From the NCBI GenBank assembly GCA_963790415.1, contig CAWBOK010000001.1:620001-684000 (forward strand): a DNA stretch of 64,000 nt. The letters run 5' to 3'. The DNA comes from JAJZQZ01 sp963790415 (GTDB lineage Bacteria > Actinomycetota > Thermoleophilia > RBG-16-64-13). Shown here piece after piece: positions 6,683 through 15,133 of the stretch. The notes under the pieces were generated by a model that saw nothing but the letters and a program-made list of their open reading frames with translations, was not told where the DNA came from and searched no databases. Position numbers and translations under genes: made by a program. Every line of letters starts with the position of its first letter. Position 1 is the stretch's first letter.

Positions 6683-8675
6683 GAAGTCGAGCCTGCCTTT
6701 CGTAGCGGGCCGCCAAGCGCCGCTGATCGCGACCATCGGGCCAGAGAGCCACGATGCCGCCGAACGCCATGACGAACCCTCCGATCCACATCCAGCTGAT
6801 CAGAGGATTGACGAAGGCTTCGACCTTGGCCTCTCCGGTGTCGGTCGAGTACTCCAGTAGGGAAACGTAGACGTCGCGGGCGAGGGTGGTGTGCCGATCG
6901 ACCCGAGTCCACGCCTGATCCTTGTTGAAGTAGTACTCCTTGACGGGTGTGACGGTGCCGAGGAACTGCCCGTCTTTCTTGAGCGTGAAGGTCACCTGAC
7001 CCACGCTCTTTTCGTTAGTGTCGTAGGAGTTGAAACTGTCGTACGTGAGTTCGTAGCCGCCGACCGTCATGCTCTGGCCTTTGGTGAGCACTTGATCGGC
7101 TTTGACCTTGAACGCCGACGACCCGGTGACGCCCACCAGAAGCAGCACCACGCCGACGTGCACGATGTACCCTCCGTAGCGACGCTTGTTCCGCCACGTG
7201 AGCCCGACCAATGCCTTCGCCACGTTCTCCTGCTGCATCTGGTGCCGCACCCATGCCCCCCGGCCGAATTCGAGACAGACGGTGCCCAGCACGAAGGCGG
7301 AGAGGGTGTAGCTGAGAAGCGGATAGAAGCCTCTCACTCCGAGAGCCAAAAGCGCTACGAAGGCCACGGCGGCCGTCGCGACCGGATAGATCAAGTTCTT
7401 GCGCAGGTTGGAGAACGTTGCCCGACGCCACGCGATCAGAGGACACACGCCCGTCACGAAGAGCAGTAACAGACCGAGGGGCACCATGACCGTGTTGAAG
7501 AAGGGGGGGCCGACGGTCACCTTGGTACCGGTGACAGCCTCGCTCAGGATGGGGAACAGAACGCCCAGGACCACGGTGAAAGCCATCCCCACCAGGATCA
7601 GGTTGTTGAGCAGGAAGGTGGACTCACGTGAGATGAAACTGTCGAGTTCGTTCCTGGACTTCAAAAGGTCGAGACGGTTGAAGAGCAGTGTCAGCGAAAA
7701 GGCGAGCGCCAAACCCATGAAGAGTAGGAACATCTCGCCCATCTGGCTCGCGCCGAAGCTGTGGACGGACTGGATGATCCCCGACCGAGTGAGGAACGTG
7801 CCGAAGATGGTCAGCATGAAGGTGAGGATGATGAGCACCATGTTCCACACCTTCAACATGTCCTTCTTCTCTTGGATCATGACCGAGTGGAGAAAGGCCG
7901 TGCCCGTGAGCCAGGGCAACAACGACGCGTTCTCAACCGGGTCCCAGGCCCAGTAGCCACCCCAACCCAGGGTGACGTAGGCCCACCAGGCCCCGACCAG
8001 GTTGCCCATGGTGAGAAAGAGCCAGGCGAATAGGGTCCATCGACGCGTCGAACGGATCCAGAAATCGCCCAGCCGCTTCGTGATGAGCGCGGCCATGGCG
8101 AACGCGAAGGGGATGGCGAAGCCCACATAGCCCAGGTACAGCGTCACCGGATGGATGACCATGCCGGGGTTCTCGAGCATGGGGTTCAGTCCCATGCCGT
8201 TTGCCGGCACCGATCCGGCGGGAATCACCTTGAACGGATTCGCCTCCGGCAGGAAGACCATGAGCAGGGAGAAGAAGAGCACGATCGACATCAAGATAGA
8301 GATCACATACGGGATGAGTTCCCGGTTCTTGTGCCTGTTCTGATACACGGCGACGGCCTGGAACACACCCAGGATCACCACCCACAACAACAGCGAACCC
8401 GAGTTGCCCGCCCAGAAGGACGAGACCGTATAGGCCCAACCGAGTTCCAGCGACGTGTACGAGGCAACGTACTCGTTGGAGAAGTCGCGGGTGACCAACG
8501 CGTAGAGGAGACACGCCGAGGCGACCACCACCACGGCCGCCAGGGCATATACGGCTCGTTCCCCACTCTTGATGAACTCGCGGCGACCGGTCCGTGCTCC
8601 GACAAGGGGAGCAACCACGCCGTAAGCCGAGATGGCGACCGCGAGCAGGAGGGCGGTATACCCGATCTGGTTCAT
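6672..8675 (-). CDS. ccmF: Haem lyase CcmF
   Basis: A 667-residue polytopic membrane protein starting at ATG 8675 (MNQIGYTALLLAVAISAYG). The WWD motif reads WGGYWAWDPVENASLLPWL (about residues 232-250), with conserved histidines in the flanking loops. The C-terminal part carries the large extracytoplasmic domain (VHVGVVLLLVGVTGSSAF onward) and a final helix. CcmF with CcmH attaches haem from CcmE to apocytochromes. Length and layout match the family. Confidence 0.95.
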   Translation of the reverse strand: MNQIGYTALLLAVAISAYGVVAPLVGARTGRREFIKSGERAVYALAAVVVVASACLLYALVTRDFSNEYVASYTSLELGWAYTVSSFWAGNSGSLLLWVVILGVFQAVAVYQNRHKNRELIPYVISILMSIVLFFSLLMVFLPEANPFKVIPAGSVPANGMGLNPMLENPGMVIHPVTLYLGYVGFAIPFAFAMAALITKRLGDFWIRSTRRWTLFAWLFLTMGNLVGAWWAYVTLGWGGYWAWDPVENASLLPWLTGTAFLHSVMIQEKKDMLKVWNMVLIILTFMLTIFGTFLTRSGIIQSVHSFGASQMGEMFLLFMGLALAFSLTLLFNRLDLLKSRNELDSFISRESTFLLNNLILVGMAFTVVLGVLFPILSEAVTGTKVTVGPPFFNTVMVPLGLLLLFVTGVCPLIAWRRATFSNLRKNLIYPVATAAVAFVALLALGVRGFYPLLSYTLSAFVLGTVCLEFGRGAWVRHQMQQENVAKALVGLTWRNKRRYGGYIVHVGVVLLLVGVTGSSAFKVKADQVLTKGQSMTVGGYELTYDSFNSYDTNEKSVGQVTFTLKKDGQFLGTVTPVKEYYFNKDQAWTRVDRHTTLARDVYVSLLEYSTDTGEAKVEAFVNPLISWMWIGGFVMAFGGIVALWPDGRDQRRLAARYERQARLHEV

Positions 8676-8789
8676 GCGGAAAGATCCTCCGTGGACGTGT
8701 GACAAACACCTACCGGCGGCACAGACGGACGCTCGAGACTCCAGAGGCTCACGCGGCGCGGTCTATGCTCGGACTGCTGAACCGTCAGA

Positions 8790-9227
8790 CTACTGCCCCG
8801 TCGCGGACGTGGTCGCCGTATCCGCCTGGGCTTTCTCATACTTGCTCGGGCACTTTGCTAGAAGGAAGTCGGCGTTGAAGGTGCCATCGGTAAGGTAGTC
8901 GCCTTCGACGACCACCTGCACTTGGTTGGCCGGGTCGTCCTTGAACGTGTCGGGCACCGCGCCCGTGTATGTGACGAACACCACCTTGTTCTTGTCGGCG
9001 GGGTCGAAGATCTTGAACTTGATGGGCTCGCCTACGTTGCCCTTGACCAGGGTGCCGCTGACCAGGTCGCCTGAGACGCGAACGTTGGTGGATGCCCCTT
9101 TGTCTTGGAGTTCGGTGACCGTGTAGTAGTAGACCATGTTCTCGCGGACCGCGAAGAAGGCCAGCGAGGCGATCGCGGCCACGACGACCAGGCCGCCGAT
9201 AAGGAATTTCAGCTTCTTCCCGCCCAT
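8790..9227 (-). CDS. ccmE: Haem chaperone CcmE, cysteine (CxxxY) type
   Basis: A 145-residue protein starting at ATG 9227 with an N-terminal anchor (KLKFLIGGLVVVAAIASLAFF) and an OB-fold domain (NVRVSGDLVSGTLVKG; GDYLTDGTFNADFLLAKCPSKYE). The haem-binding position is C-P-S-K-Y, the CxxxY variant known from archaea and some anaerobic bacteria, rather than the usual HxxxY. The gene ends about 110 nt before ccmF. A second CcmE-like gene lies 5 nt upstream. Confidence 0.92.
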   Translation of the reverse strand: MGGKKLKFLIGGLVVVAAIASLAFFAVRENMVYYYTVTELQDKGASTNVRVSGDLVSGTLVKGNVGEPIKFKIFDPADKNKVVFVTYTGAVPDTFKDDPANQVQVVVEGDYLTDGTFNADFLLAKCPSKYEKAQADTATTSATGQ

Positions 9228-9232
9228 AGTGA

Positions 9233-9802
9233 TCAGTCCTTCCTCGTGGGTAACGTGCTCGATTGCGTGGCGGAGGCCGTCGTCGCTAGTACAGGAGTCT
9301 TCTCGAGGCCGGTTCCGGTGAGCACCGTGTTGGTGATTTTCTCCGGGAAGAGTTTGTCCGGGCATCTTATCAGAACCTCCGTAGCCTCAAAGCTGCCGTC
9401 TGCGGTCGTGGAACCAGCCACGACCACCTGCTTGTAAGGGCCCAACCCATCTGGGTATATGCCCCGATATACCACGTTCATCTGCCCACCGCCGTCACCT
9501 TCGAGGGCGAACCGCACGACGTCCCCTTCCTGGGCCACGGTGTTCGGCGCCACTCGGCCACCCACGCGAACGTTCCGCGCCGAACCGGCCGCCTGGATCT
9601 CGTCGACGGTGGCGTAGAAGTCGCCTCCAACGGTGAAGAAGAGCACGGCCCAGAGGGCAACGGCGCCAAGCGCAACGCCAGCGACGATCCACTTCCAGTT
9701 CCATCGACGGACGGGTGCGGCCGTTGAGGCTCCCTCGGCGGGAGCGGCTCCGTCGGCCGGACCGATTACGACATCATCGGCCACCGGGTCAGTCTCCGTC
9801 AC
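9233..9802 (-). CDS. Second CcmE-like OB-fold protein with altered haem site
   Basis: A 189-residue paralogue of the downstream ccmE. It has a cytoplasmic N-terminal tail of about 35 residues, one helix (WIVAGVALGAVALWAVLFF), then the CcmE fold (ARNVRVGGRVAPNTVAQEGDVV; GSTTADGSFEATEVLIRCPDKLF). The site reads C-P-D-K-L, so the cysteine is kept but the tyrosine is lost. It could be a haem-transfer partner or a non-haem accessory. GTG 9802 overlaps the upstream stop (GTGA). Confidence 0.82.
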   Translation of the reverse strand: MTETDPVADDVVIGPADGAAPAEGASTAAPVRRWNWKWIVAGVALGAVALWAVLFFTVGGDFYATVDEIQAAGSARNVRVGGRVAPNTVAQEGDVVRFALEGDGGGQMNVVYRGIYPDGLGPYKQVVVAGSTTADGSFEATEVLIRCPDKLFPEKITNTVLTGTGLEKTPVLATTASATQSSTLPTRKD

Positions 9803-10464
9803 AGTTCCTCCATGCTCGCGCCGAAACGCTCAAGGTCACCGAAGCCAACTACTGCAAGCACCGGATCGATCGCCAGCCAGTAGAGATCGGAGCCGACAAG
9901 GAAGTAGTAGTGCTTCTGCCCCATGCCATAGAGTTCATAGCCGTGCACGCCACCGACCGATACCGGCCCGATGAGTTGGAACGGTGAGTCGCCGTTGCCT
10001 AACCGTTCGGCCATGCGCGCCAGCAACGCTTCGGCGTCTTCGCGGCGGACCGAACGAGTCACCCACACCGTCGCCCGCGGCGGATCGCCGTACTCCCCTA
10101 TCCAGGCCTGGTCCAGTCCTGCACCGAGCACCTTGCCGTGCAGTTGCTCGACCTGAGCCCGCGCAGGCTCACCCGAGACTTCGGCCCCGAGTGCAAGGCC
10201 CCCAATGGTGGGCGGCAGCAATCGAATCGGGAGGCCCTTGGCACCGACCGGCGCCGCCACTCCGGCAGCGTCGCGAGGCCCCGAGGAACCCATTACAGAT
10301 ACGCCGGTGCCCGCCCCGTCGGGAGGCTCAGCACAAGCCAGTAGCGAAAGCGACAACGCCAGCGACGCCACGACTGCGACGACGATGCCCAGGTGCGTGA
10401 AGTGCCGCAGCCGGAGGCGTTTCTTGGTTGTTCCCGGTGTAGTGGCGTGCAAGATGCTGCGCAT
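9799..10464 (-). CDS. Lipoprotein of unknown function in the ccm cluster
   Basis: A 221-residue protein starting at ATG 10464. A basic N-terminus, a hydrophobic segment (HLGIVVAVVASLALSLSLLAC) and a lipobox cysteine predict a lipoprotein. The mature part has no motif I recognise; it contains a segment GVHGYELYGMGQKHYYFLVGSDLYWLAIDP that looks like a compact alpha/beta domain. It is translationally coupled to the CcmE-like gene downstream. It may serve cytochrome c assembly, but that rests on position only. Confidence 0.7.
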   Translation of the reverse strand: MRSILHATTPGTTKKRLRLRHFTHLGIVVAVVASLALSLSLLACAEPPDGAGTGVSVMGSSGPRDAAGVAAPVGAKGLPIRLLPPTIGGLALGAEVSGEPARAQVEQLHGKVLGAGLDQAWIGEYGDPPRATVWVTRSVRREDAEALLARMAERLGNGDSPFQLIGPVSVGGVHGYELYGMGQKHYYFLVGSDLYWLAIDPVLAVVGFGDLERFGASMEEL

Positions 10465-10559
10465 GTTACTACAGACCGTAGTAGGCGTCAACGGACGGCC
10501 AACACCGAGCCCGGCGGATCGCCACTGTCTTCGTCACAGAATCCAACAACGTCTCGCGG

Positions 10560-11684
10560 TCAGCTCTCACGCTCGTTGCCACACTGCGGACAGAACCGGT
10601 CTCGCTTGGTCAGCTTCGCCCCACACTGAGTGCAGAATCGGGACGGACCGGGCCCGCCGGCGCTCGCCTGCCCCGCGCCACCTGCCTTGGGCGGGCGACT
10701 CTGCTTGGTCGGGGGCTTCCTTTCGTTCCTGAAGAACATCCGATAGACGACCAGCCCGGCCACGACTACCACAAGCACGATCAGCAGGATGAGGAACCAG
10801 CGGGTGGATTGCGCCTGACCCGGAGCGGCCGTTCCGGCCGCAGCCTCCGACGGATCGCTGTCGCTCTTCGTGTAGCTCACGTCGACCCGGACACGATCGC
10901 CGTCTTTGACGTTCGCGAACGTCAGCGTCTTGTAGCTGTAGCCATCGGCGTCCGCGCCACTGTCGACGCCCGGCGGATCGATCGAGAAAGCGGTGGAGCG
11001 CTTGGGTTGCTGCACGGCTTCGGTCAACGTGGGGGTGTTCGCGGGAGAGATGAGGACGACGGAGAACTGCTTGGCTCCCGAGGCCGGGATGCCGGGGCTG
11101 TAGTAGTACTCCAAATGGATCTGACGGTAGGTGGGCACCGTGACCGTCACGAGGTCCCAATCGGCGCCGCCAGAGGAGAACTCGGGGTTGGGCCGGTTGT
11201 AGTCGAAGCTCCCGTCCGGGGCGACCATGGCGAACCCGGTCACCCGCGCACCTTTCGGCACGGCGTACTTGAACGTGAACGGCAGCGGGACGGAGTCCGG
11301 CACCGTGAGATTCACCAGCACCAGCACCTCGGTGGAGGTGGTGTCGTATTCCGGCCAGACCTGAACCAGGATCTCGGCCGGGGTGATGCCCGGATTGAGA
11401 GGCTGCCAATCGGCCGGGGCCGGGGTGACGCCCACGCCGCCCGGTGTCGCGGCCGCACCACCCGTGGGGGCGGCTGTCGCGTCGGCTGTAGCAGTCGCGT
11501 CGGCCGTGGTCGTCACCGGGGGGGCCGTAGTGACGAGCGGTATGCCCGCGTTCGTGGTGGTCGTCTCCGCGGCCGCCGCACCCGCCGTCCACACACTGAG
11601 TGTCACCACGGCCGCCAGCGCGAACAACAGCATCCGGCGTGTCCGCCGTGCAGTGAAACCTTCCGTCCGGCCACCACTCTGCAT
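10560..11684 (-). CDS. Exported membrane protein with C-terminal zinc ribbon
   Basis: A 374-residue protein starting at ATG 11684 after GAGGAG. It has a signal segment (LLFALAAVVTLSVWTAGAAAA), a Thr/Ala/Pro-rich low-complexity linker, then an extracytoplasmic beta-rich domain (residues about 100-270: VQVWPEYDTTSTEVLVLVNLTV and following). One helix (WFLILLIVLVVVVAGLVVYRMFF) and a cytoplasmic zinc ribbon CTQCGAKLTKRDRFCPQCG end the protein. I do not recognise the family. Position between lgt and the ccm genes hints at envelope or cytochrome function. Confidence 0.72.
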   Translation of the reverse strand: MQSGGRTEGFTARRTRRMLLFALAAVVTLSVWTAGAAAAETTTTNAGIPLVTTAPPVTTTADATATADATAAPTGGAAATPGGVGVTPAPADWQPLNPGITPAEILVQVWPEYDTTSTEVLVLVNLTVPDSVPLPFTFKYAVPKGARVTGFAMVAPDGSFDYNRPNPEFSSGGADWDLVTVTVPTYRQIHLEYYYSPGIPASGAKQFSVVLISPANTPTLTEAVQQPKRSTAFSIDPPGVDSGADADGYSYKTLTFANVKDGDRVRVDVSYTKSDSDPSEAAAGTAAPGQAQSTRWFLILLIVLVVVVAGLVVYRMFFRNERKPPTKQSRPPKAGGAGQASAGGPGPSRFCTQCGAKLTKRDRFCPQCGNERES

Positions 11685-11709
11685 GAAGAACTCCTCGTCA
11701 GATCGCGAT

Positions 11710-12595
11710 CTATCCACTGTGACGCCGGCGCTGGGCGCCGCTCCCCTTTCCAGCCGCGGGCCCGCGCCCGCCATGTCCAGACTCCGCGACACCGAGACGC
11801 GTCTTCTTACTCGAGCCGGACGCCGTCGCGGCGGCCGTCGCGACGCGTGGGGCTTCAGCAGGAGTACCGTGGGATTCGATCCACCACACGCCGAGCCCAC
11901 CCGCCACCATCAGGCCGAGACTCATCCACTGCGCCTGAGTCATCCCCAAAGCTACGGGGGTGTTGGTGCGCACGAACTCCACCAGGAACCTTTCGATACC
12001 CGCCAGGCCCAGATATGACCAGAACAACGAGCCGGCATTCCGCAGCCGAGGCTCCAAGACCCAGAGCAGAAGGGCCAGGATGACCAACGACCCCAGGACC
12101 TCGTAGATCTGGGTGGGATGTACCAGTTGGGTCGTCGGGGGCGACCCCTTGGGAAACGACATCGCCCACGGAAGCCCCGAGGGCACGCCATAGTCGTCAC
12201 CGTTCAGGAAGCAGCCCAAGCGGCCGACCGCATATGCGGCGGCCAGCCCTGGAGCTATGGCATCTGCCACCACGGCCGTGCGCACGGGCAAGAAGTGCGC
12301 CACCAGCCAGACGGCAAGCGCCCCACCCAAAAATCCCCCGTACCAGATCGAGCCCCGAACCACTGAAAGCCGCCGTCCGCCACTGCTCAGGGTGCACCAG
12401 GAGGTAGTGCACCTTGGAGCCCACGATTCCACCTACGATCGCCGCGATAAGCAGGCCGTAGGCCATCTCCGGATCCATCCCGGCACGCTTGAACCGCCAC
12501 GCCGACACTACACCCGCGGTGACGAAGGACAGCGCCATCATCAACCCGAACGAGTGCAGTGTCAGCGGCCCGATCGTAAAGAGCTCGGGGCGCAC
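11710..12595 (-). CDS. lgt: Prolipoprotein diacylglyceryl transferase, frame broken by one base
   Basis: Lgt transfers diacylglycerol to the lipobox cysteine of prolipoproteins. The N-terminal part (from ATG 12595, MRPELFTIGPLTLHSFGLMM) ends in frame near VHPEQW. The rest, from SIWYGGFLGGALAVWL through the signature GRLGCFLNGDDYGVPS to the last helices, is in another frame. Removing one base from the CCCC run at 12353-12356 restores a single protein of about 294 residues. A C-terminal tail rich in Lys, Gly and Arg is unusual. Several lipoproteins here would need Lgt, so a sequence error is more likely than a real defect. Confidence 0.85.
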
Positions 12596-12628
12596 GTCAC
12601 GCGCCGCCGAACTGAACCGGAATCACGA

Positions 12629-13324
12629 TTAGGGAGCGACCGTGGTCGTGGTCGCGCCCCCGGCGCCATGCGGGCTCTGCCCCGAGCCTGTCGAGCCGGC
12701 GATGAGCGTGAGGAACTGTTGCGCCATCTGCCCATCGGGAGTGTCGGCGCCCAGAGCAACGACCTTCTCCCACTCGGCCTTGGCCTTGTCGGCCTGGTTC
12801 GCGGACCACAGGACTATGGCCAGCTGACCGTGGGCGTACTGACTGTTCGGGTCGTCCTTGATGACGGCCTCGAGTTCGGCTTGAGCTTTCGCCGCGTCGC
12901 CATTGACCAGGATCACGACGGCCTTGCCGGCTCGGGCGGTCGAATTCTTCGGCTCGATGACCAGCACCTCGGTGAAGATCTTGTCGGCGTCAGCCGGCCG
13001 GTTGGCCTGCAGATACACGTCACCCAACGCAAGGAGGGTCTTGACGTCCTTCGGGTTCTGCTTGTAGGCGGCTTCGGCCTCGGCCACCACCGCGTCAGCG
13101 GCAGCCGCCTGGGCGGTCGCGTCGGAAGTCTGAGCGGATGTATCGATCGTCGGGTGGTTCGGAGGCAGAGTCTCTCCCGGAGCGATCGGCGGAGCCGTCT
13201 GACCGTTGCCACTCGGCGTCGTAGCGACGTCGTCGTCGCCACCGGTCAACAGGGGGATGACCACGATCAGCCCAACCACCACGACGGCGGCCACGATGAT
13301 AGCGATCAGGTACCTCTTGTTCAT
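12629..13324 (-). CDS. Membrane-anchored TPR protein (CcmI/NrfG-like)
   Basis: A 231-residue protein starting at ATG 13324 (MNKRYLIAIIVAAVVVVGLIVV), which gives an N-terminal helix. After a Pro/Thr-rich linker come about three tetratricopeptide repeats (NPKDVKTLLALGDVYLQANRPADA; STARAGKAVVILVNGDAAKA; SQYAHGQLAIVLWSANQADKA), then a Gly/Thr-rich tail. Such anchored TPR proteins bind apocytochromes in System I, consistent with the ccm locus downstream. It is the most upstream gene of the minus-strand block, so the promoter probably lies in 13325-13510. Confidence 0.78.
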   Translation of the reverse strand: MNKRYLIAIIVAAVVVVGLIVVIPLLTGGDDDVATTPSGNGQTAPPIAPGETLPPNHPTIDTSAQTSDATAQAAAADAVVAEAEAAYKQNPKDVKTLLALGDVYLQANRPADADKIFTEVLVIEPKNSTARAGKAVVILVNGDAAKAQAELEAVIKDDPNSQYAHGQLAIVLWSANQADKAKAEWEKVVALGADTPDGQMAQQFLTLIAGSTGSGQSPHGAGGATTTTVAP

Positions 13325-13512
13325 ATGCGCATCCTTTCGCAAGCTTATCGTGTCGGAGCGACAGCGCGCCGAGCCTCGGGAATACTACACGACGTAGCGA
13401 AGCCTGACTACCTGCGCGCCGGCATGTGACGAAAACCCGGCGACATGCGTTCCCCCGGCTGAGCCCCGCCCCTTGAAGAAGTCACGCCAATAGCCTAACA
13501 TGAGGCTGTAAT

Positions 13513-13528
13513 ATACCCCTGTGGGTAT
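13513..13528. promoter_or_regulatory. CsoR/CstR-like operator palindrome, site 2
   Basis: ATACCCCTGTGGGTAT is an inverted repeat (ATACCC-N4-GGGTAT) about 76 bp upstream of the ferredoxin gene and 190 bp upstream of the TPR gene. It matches the core of sites 1 and 3 in this window. The rest of the divergent intergenic region (13325-13603) shows no other clear element apart from two GGGAACGG repeats near 13570-13600. Confidence 0.55.
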
Positions 13529-13603
13529 GATGTCGAGAGCCTATGCCGAGGTGCGGCCTCGAGAGCACAGGGAACGGTCGCACGAGTACGGGGAACGGCC
13601 TTT

Positions 13604-13798
13604 ATGAGGATCGCTCAAGTGGATTACGGCGTGTGCGAGGCCTGCTCGCCCTGTCCCGCGCGCGCCACGTGCCGGACCAAGGCCCTGATCAAGATGGGGC
13701 CGGATGAGCAGGCCATCGTGAAGCCGTCCGACTGTATGGGCTGCGGCGACTGCGTCGCCGCGTGCCCGTTTCAAGCCATATCCATGAAAGAGATGTAG
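13604..13798 (+). CDS. Small ferredoxin-like 4Fe-4S protein
   Basis: A 64-residue protein starting at ATG 13604. The C-terminal cluster motif is CMGCGDCVAACP (about residues 44-55), a standard [4Fe-4S] pattern. The N-terminal cysteines (CEACSPCPARATC) give a non-standard spacing that may bind a second cluster or serve in sulfur transfer. It is followed 5 nt later by a rhodanese-like gene and preceded by a CsoR/CstR-like palindrome. An electron-transfer role in sulfur or persulfide metabolism is inference. Confidence 0.85.
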   Translation: MRIAQVDYGVCEACSPCPARATCRTKALIKMGPDEQAIVKPSDCMGCGDCVAACPFQAISMKEM

Positions 13799-13803
13799 CA
13801 ATC

Positions 13804-14178
13804 GTGCCGACCCAGACGGTCGGAGCAAAGGAGCAGAGGCCGGTGTTCGATCTCTTCCACCGCGAACCCAAGGGCTACGAGGATCTCAGCCCCACCCAGG
13901 TGCACGATAAGCTGCAGGCAGGGGGCAGAGTGCAACTCGTCGACGTGCGCAGCCCCGGGGAATACGCCAACGGGCACATTCCCAAAGCCCGACTCATCCC
14001 CCTGAACGAATTGCCCCGCCGCGCAGCCGAGGTGGACACCGGCGCCGAGGTCATCATCTACTGCCACAGCTCCGCGCGCAGTCGCAGAGCAGCCGCCCAG
14101 CTGGCCAAGTTGGGATACGACCAGGTGTACAACATGACCGGCGGCGTCGCCGCCTGGCCCTACGGATTGACCCGCTAG
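13804..14178 (+). CDS. Single-domain rhodanese-like sulfurtransferase
   Basis: A 124-residue protein, start chosen at GTG 13804 just after the ferredoxin stop. Rhodanese landmarks are VQLVDVRSPGEYANGHIPKA and the active loop YCHSSARSRRAA, where the cysteine would carry the persulfide and the C-H-S-S-A-R loop is complete. The end GGVAAWPYGL is typical. Single-domain rhodaneses under CstR-like control are known in persulfide detoxification. The first 25 residues are an extension of unknown use. Confidence 0.88.
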   Translation: MPTQTVGAKEQRPVFDLFHREPKGYEDLSPTQVHDKLQAGGRVQLVDVRSPGEYANGHIPKARLIPLNELPRRAAEVDTGAEVIIYCHSSARSRRAAAQLAKLGYDQVYNMTGGVAAWPYGLTR

Positions 14179-14191
14179 CAGCCTTCCTGGG

Positions 14192-14519
14192 AGGCTGCTG
14201 AAGATCGAAGCCTTGGCCCCCAGAACGCACTGGACGGCGCGATACGGCGTCCTCGGTCGCGCACGTAGCGCCGCTTGTGTGGAACTCGCTCCAGCATGAG
14301 ACCTCGGCCGCCAGGATACGCTGGACGGCACGAATGCGTCGTCCTCCGTCGCCCCCGTAGCCTCCGGCTACGGGGGCTCCCTGCGTCCTCGCCTCATACT
14401 CGTCCAGCGCACCCCTGCGGCGAGGCGTCACACTGGAGCGAGTTCTCCGCGCTTCCTGCGTCCTTGTCTCACGCGTGCCCATCGCGCCCTGATGGCGAAG
14501 CGTCACTCTTCAACAGCCT
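14192..14519. repeat. Nested-palindrome repeat, copy 1 (long form, 328 bp)
   Basis: Begins AGGCTGCTGAAGATCGAAGC and ends TTCAACAGCCT. Inside are two related blocks: one near CACTGGACGGCGCGATACGG, one near GCTGGACGGCACGAATGCG. Inner inverted repeats are GAACTCGCTCCAG/CTGGAGCGAGTTC, and a central hairpin is CCCCCGTAGCC/GGCTACGGGGG. It fills the gap between the rhodanese gene and the convergent hydrogenase genes. No transposase is encoded. The open frames across it are artefacts of repeat composition. Confidence 0.85.
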
Positions 14520-14521
14520 GC

Positions 14522-15127
14522 CTAGCGGTCGGCCCGCCGCCAGTAGGAACCCGTGACCATCGATCGGGTCAATGTCAATGGCTGGGTAAGCACCAAGTAG
14601 AGATGCGCCGCCGTGAAGGCGATGAACACCCACGACAGGATGTAGTGCGCCTGGCGGAGGCCCATCAGCCCCCCGAAGAGGTCCACGACGACATGCAGGC
14701 GCACCGGCCAATACAGCGCGAACCCGAGGACCGCCTGCACGGCCGAGATCGCGAAGAGCAGGAAGTACGTGATGATCTGCAGCGGGTTGTACTTGGTGTA
14801 CGGGGGCTTGCGGTCTGTGAAGAACAGGTAGTACTTGATGGTGCCGCCCGTCGACTTCAGGTTCGATGGAGTGGGGCCTGCAGTCCGCCACTTCCCGGTG
14901 GCGAAGAACTGGTAGACGTGGAAGACCCCGATGAACAGGAACACGTACATGTCAACGAAATGGACCAGGCGCGCAGTGTTCATGCTGCCGAAGACGTTGA
15001 ACCAGGGGGCGTGGATCTGGAGGCCCGAGAGGATCAACAAGACCATGTTGAGCAGGTGGACCCAATGACCCACCCGCTCGATGATGTCGTGGTTGCGGAT
15101 GCGTTGCCAGGTGCTCACACCCCTCAC
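14522..15127 (-). CDS. Hydrogenase cytochrome b subunit (HyaC/HydC-like quinone reductase subunit)
   Basis: A 201-residue four-helix di-haem cytochrome b. Conserved histidines lie in VGHWVHLLN (helix 1), LVHFVDMY and VFHVYQFF (helix 2 region), RLHVVVD and RQAHYILSW (helices 3-4) and AAHLYL. It anchors the hydrogenase to the membrane and passes electrons to quinone. It follows the large subunit directly (its stop is at 15134). The start may be GTG 15127 or GTG 15118; ribosome-binding signals do not separate them. Confidence 0.88.
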   Translation of the reverse strand: MRGVSTWQRIRNHDIIERVGHWVHLLNMVLLILSGLQIHAPWFNVFGSMNTARLVHFVDMYVFLFIGVFHVYQFFATGKWRTAGPTPSNLKSTGGTIKYYLFFTDRKPPYTKYNPLQIITYFLLFAISAVQAVLGFALYWPVRLHVVVDLFGGLMGLRQAHYILSWVFIAFTAAHLYLVLTQPLTLTRSMVTGSYWRRADR

Positions 15128-15133
15128 CCGCCC

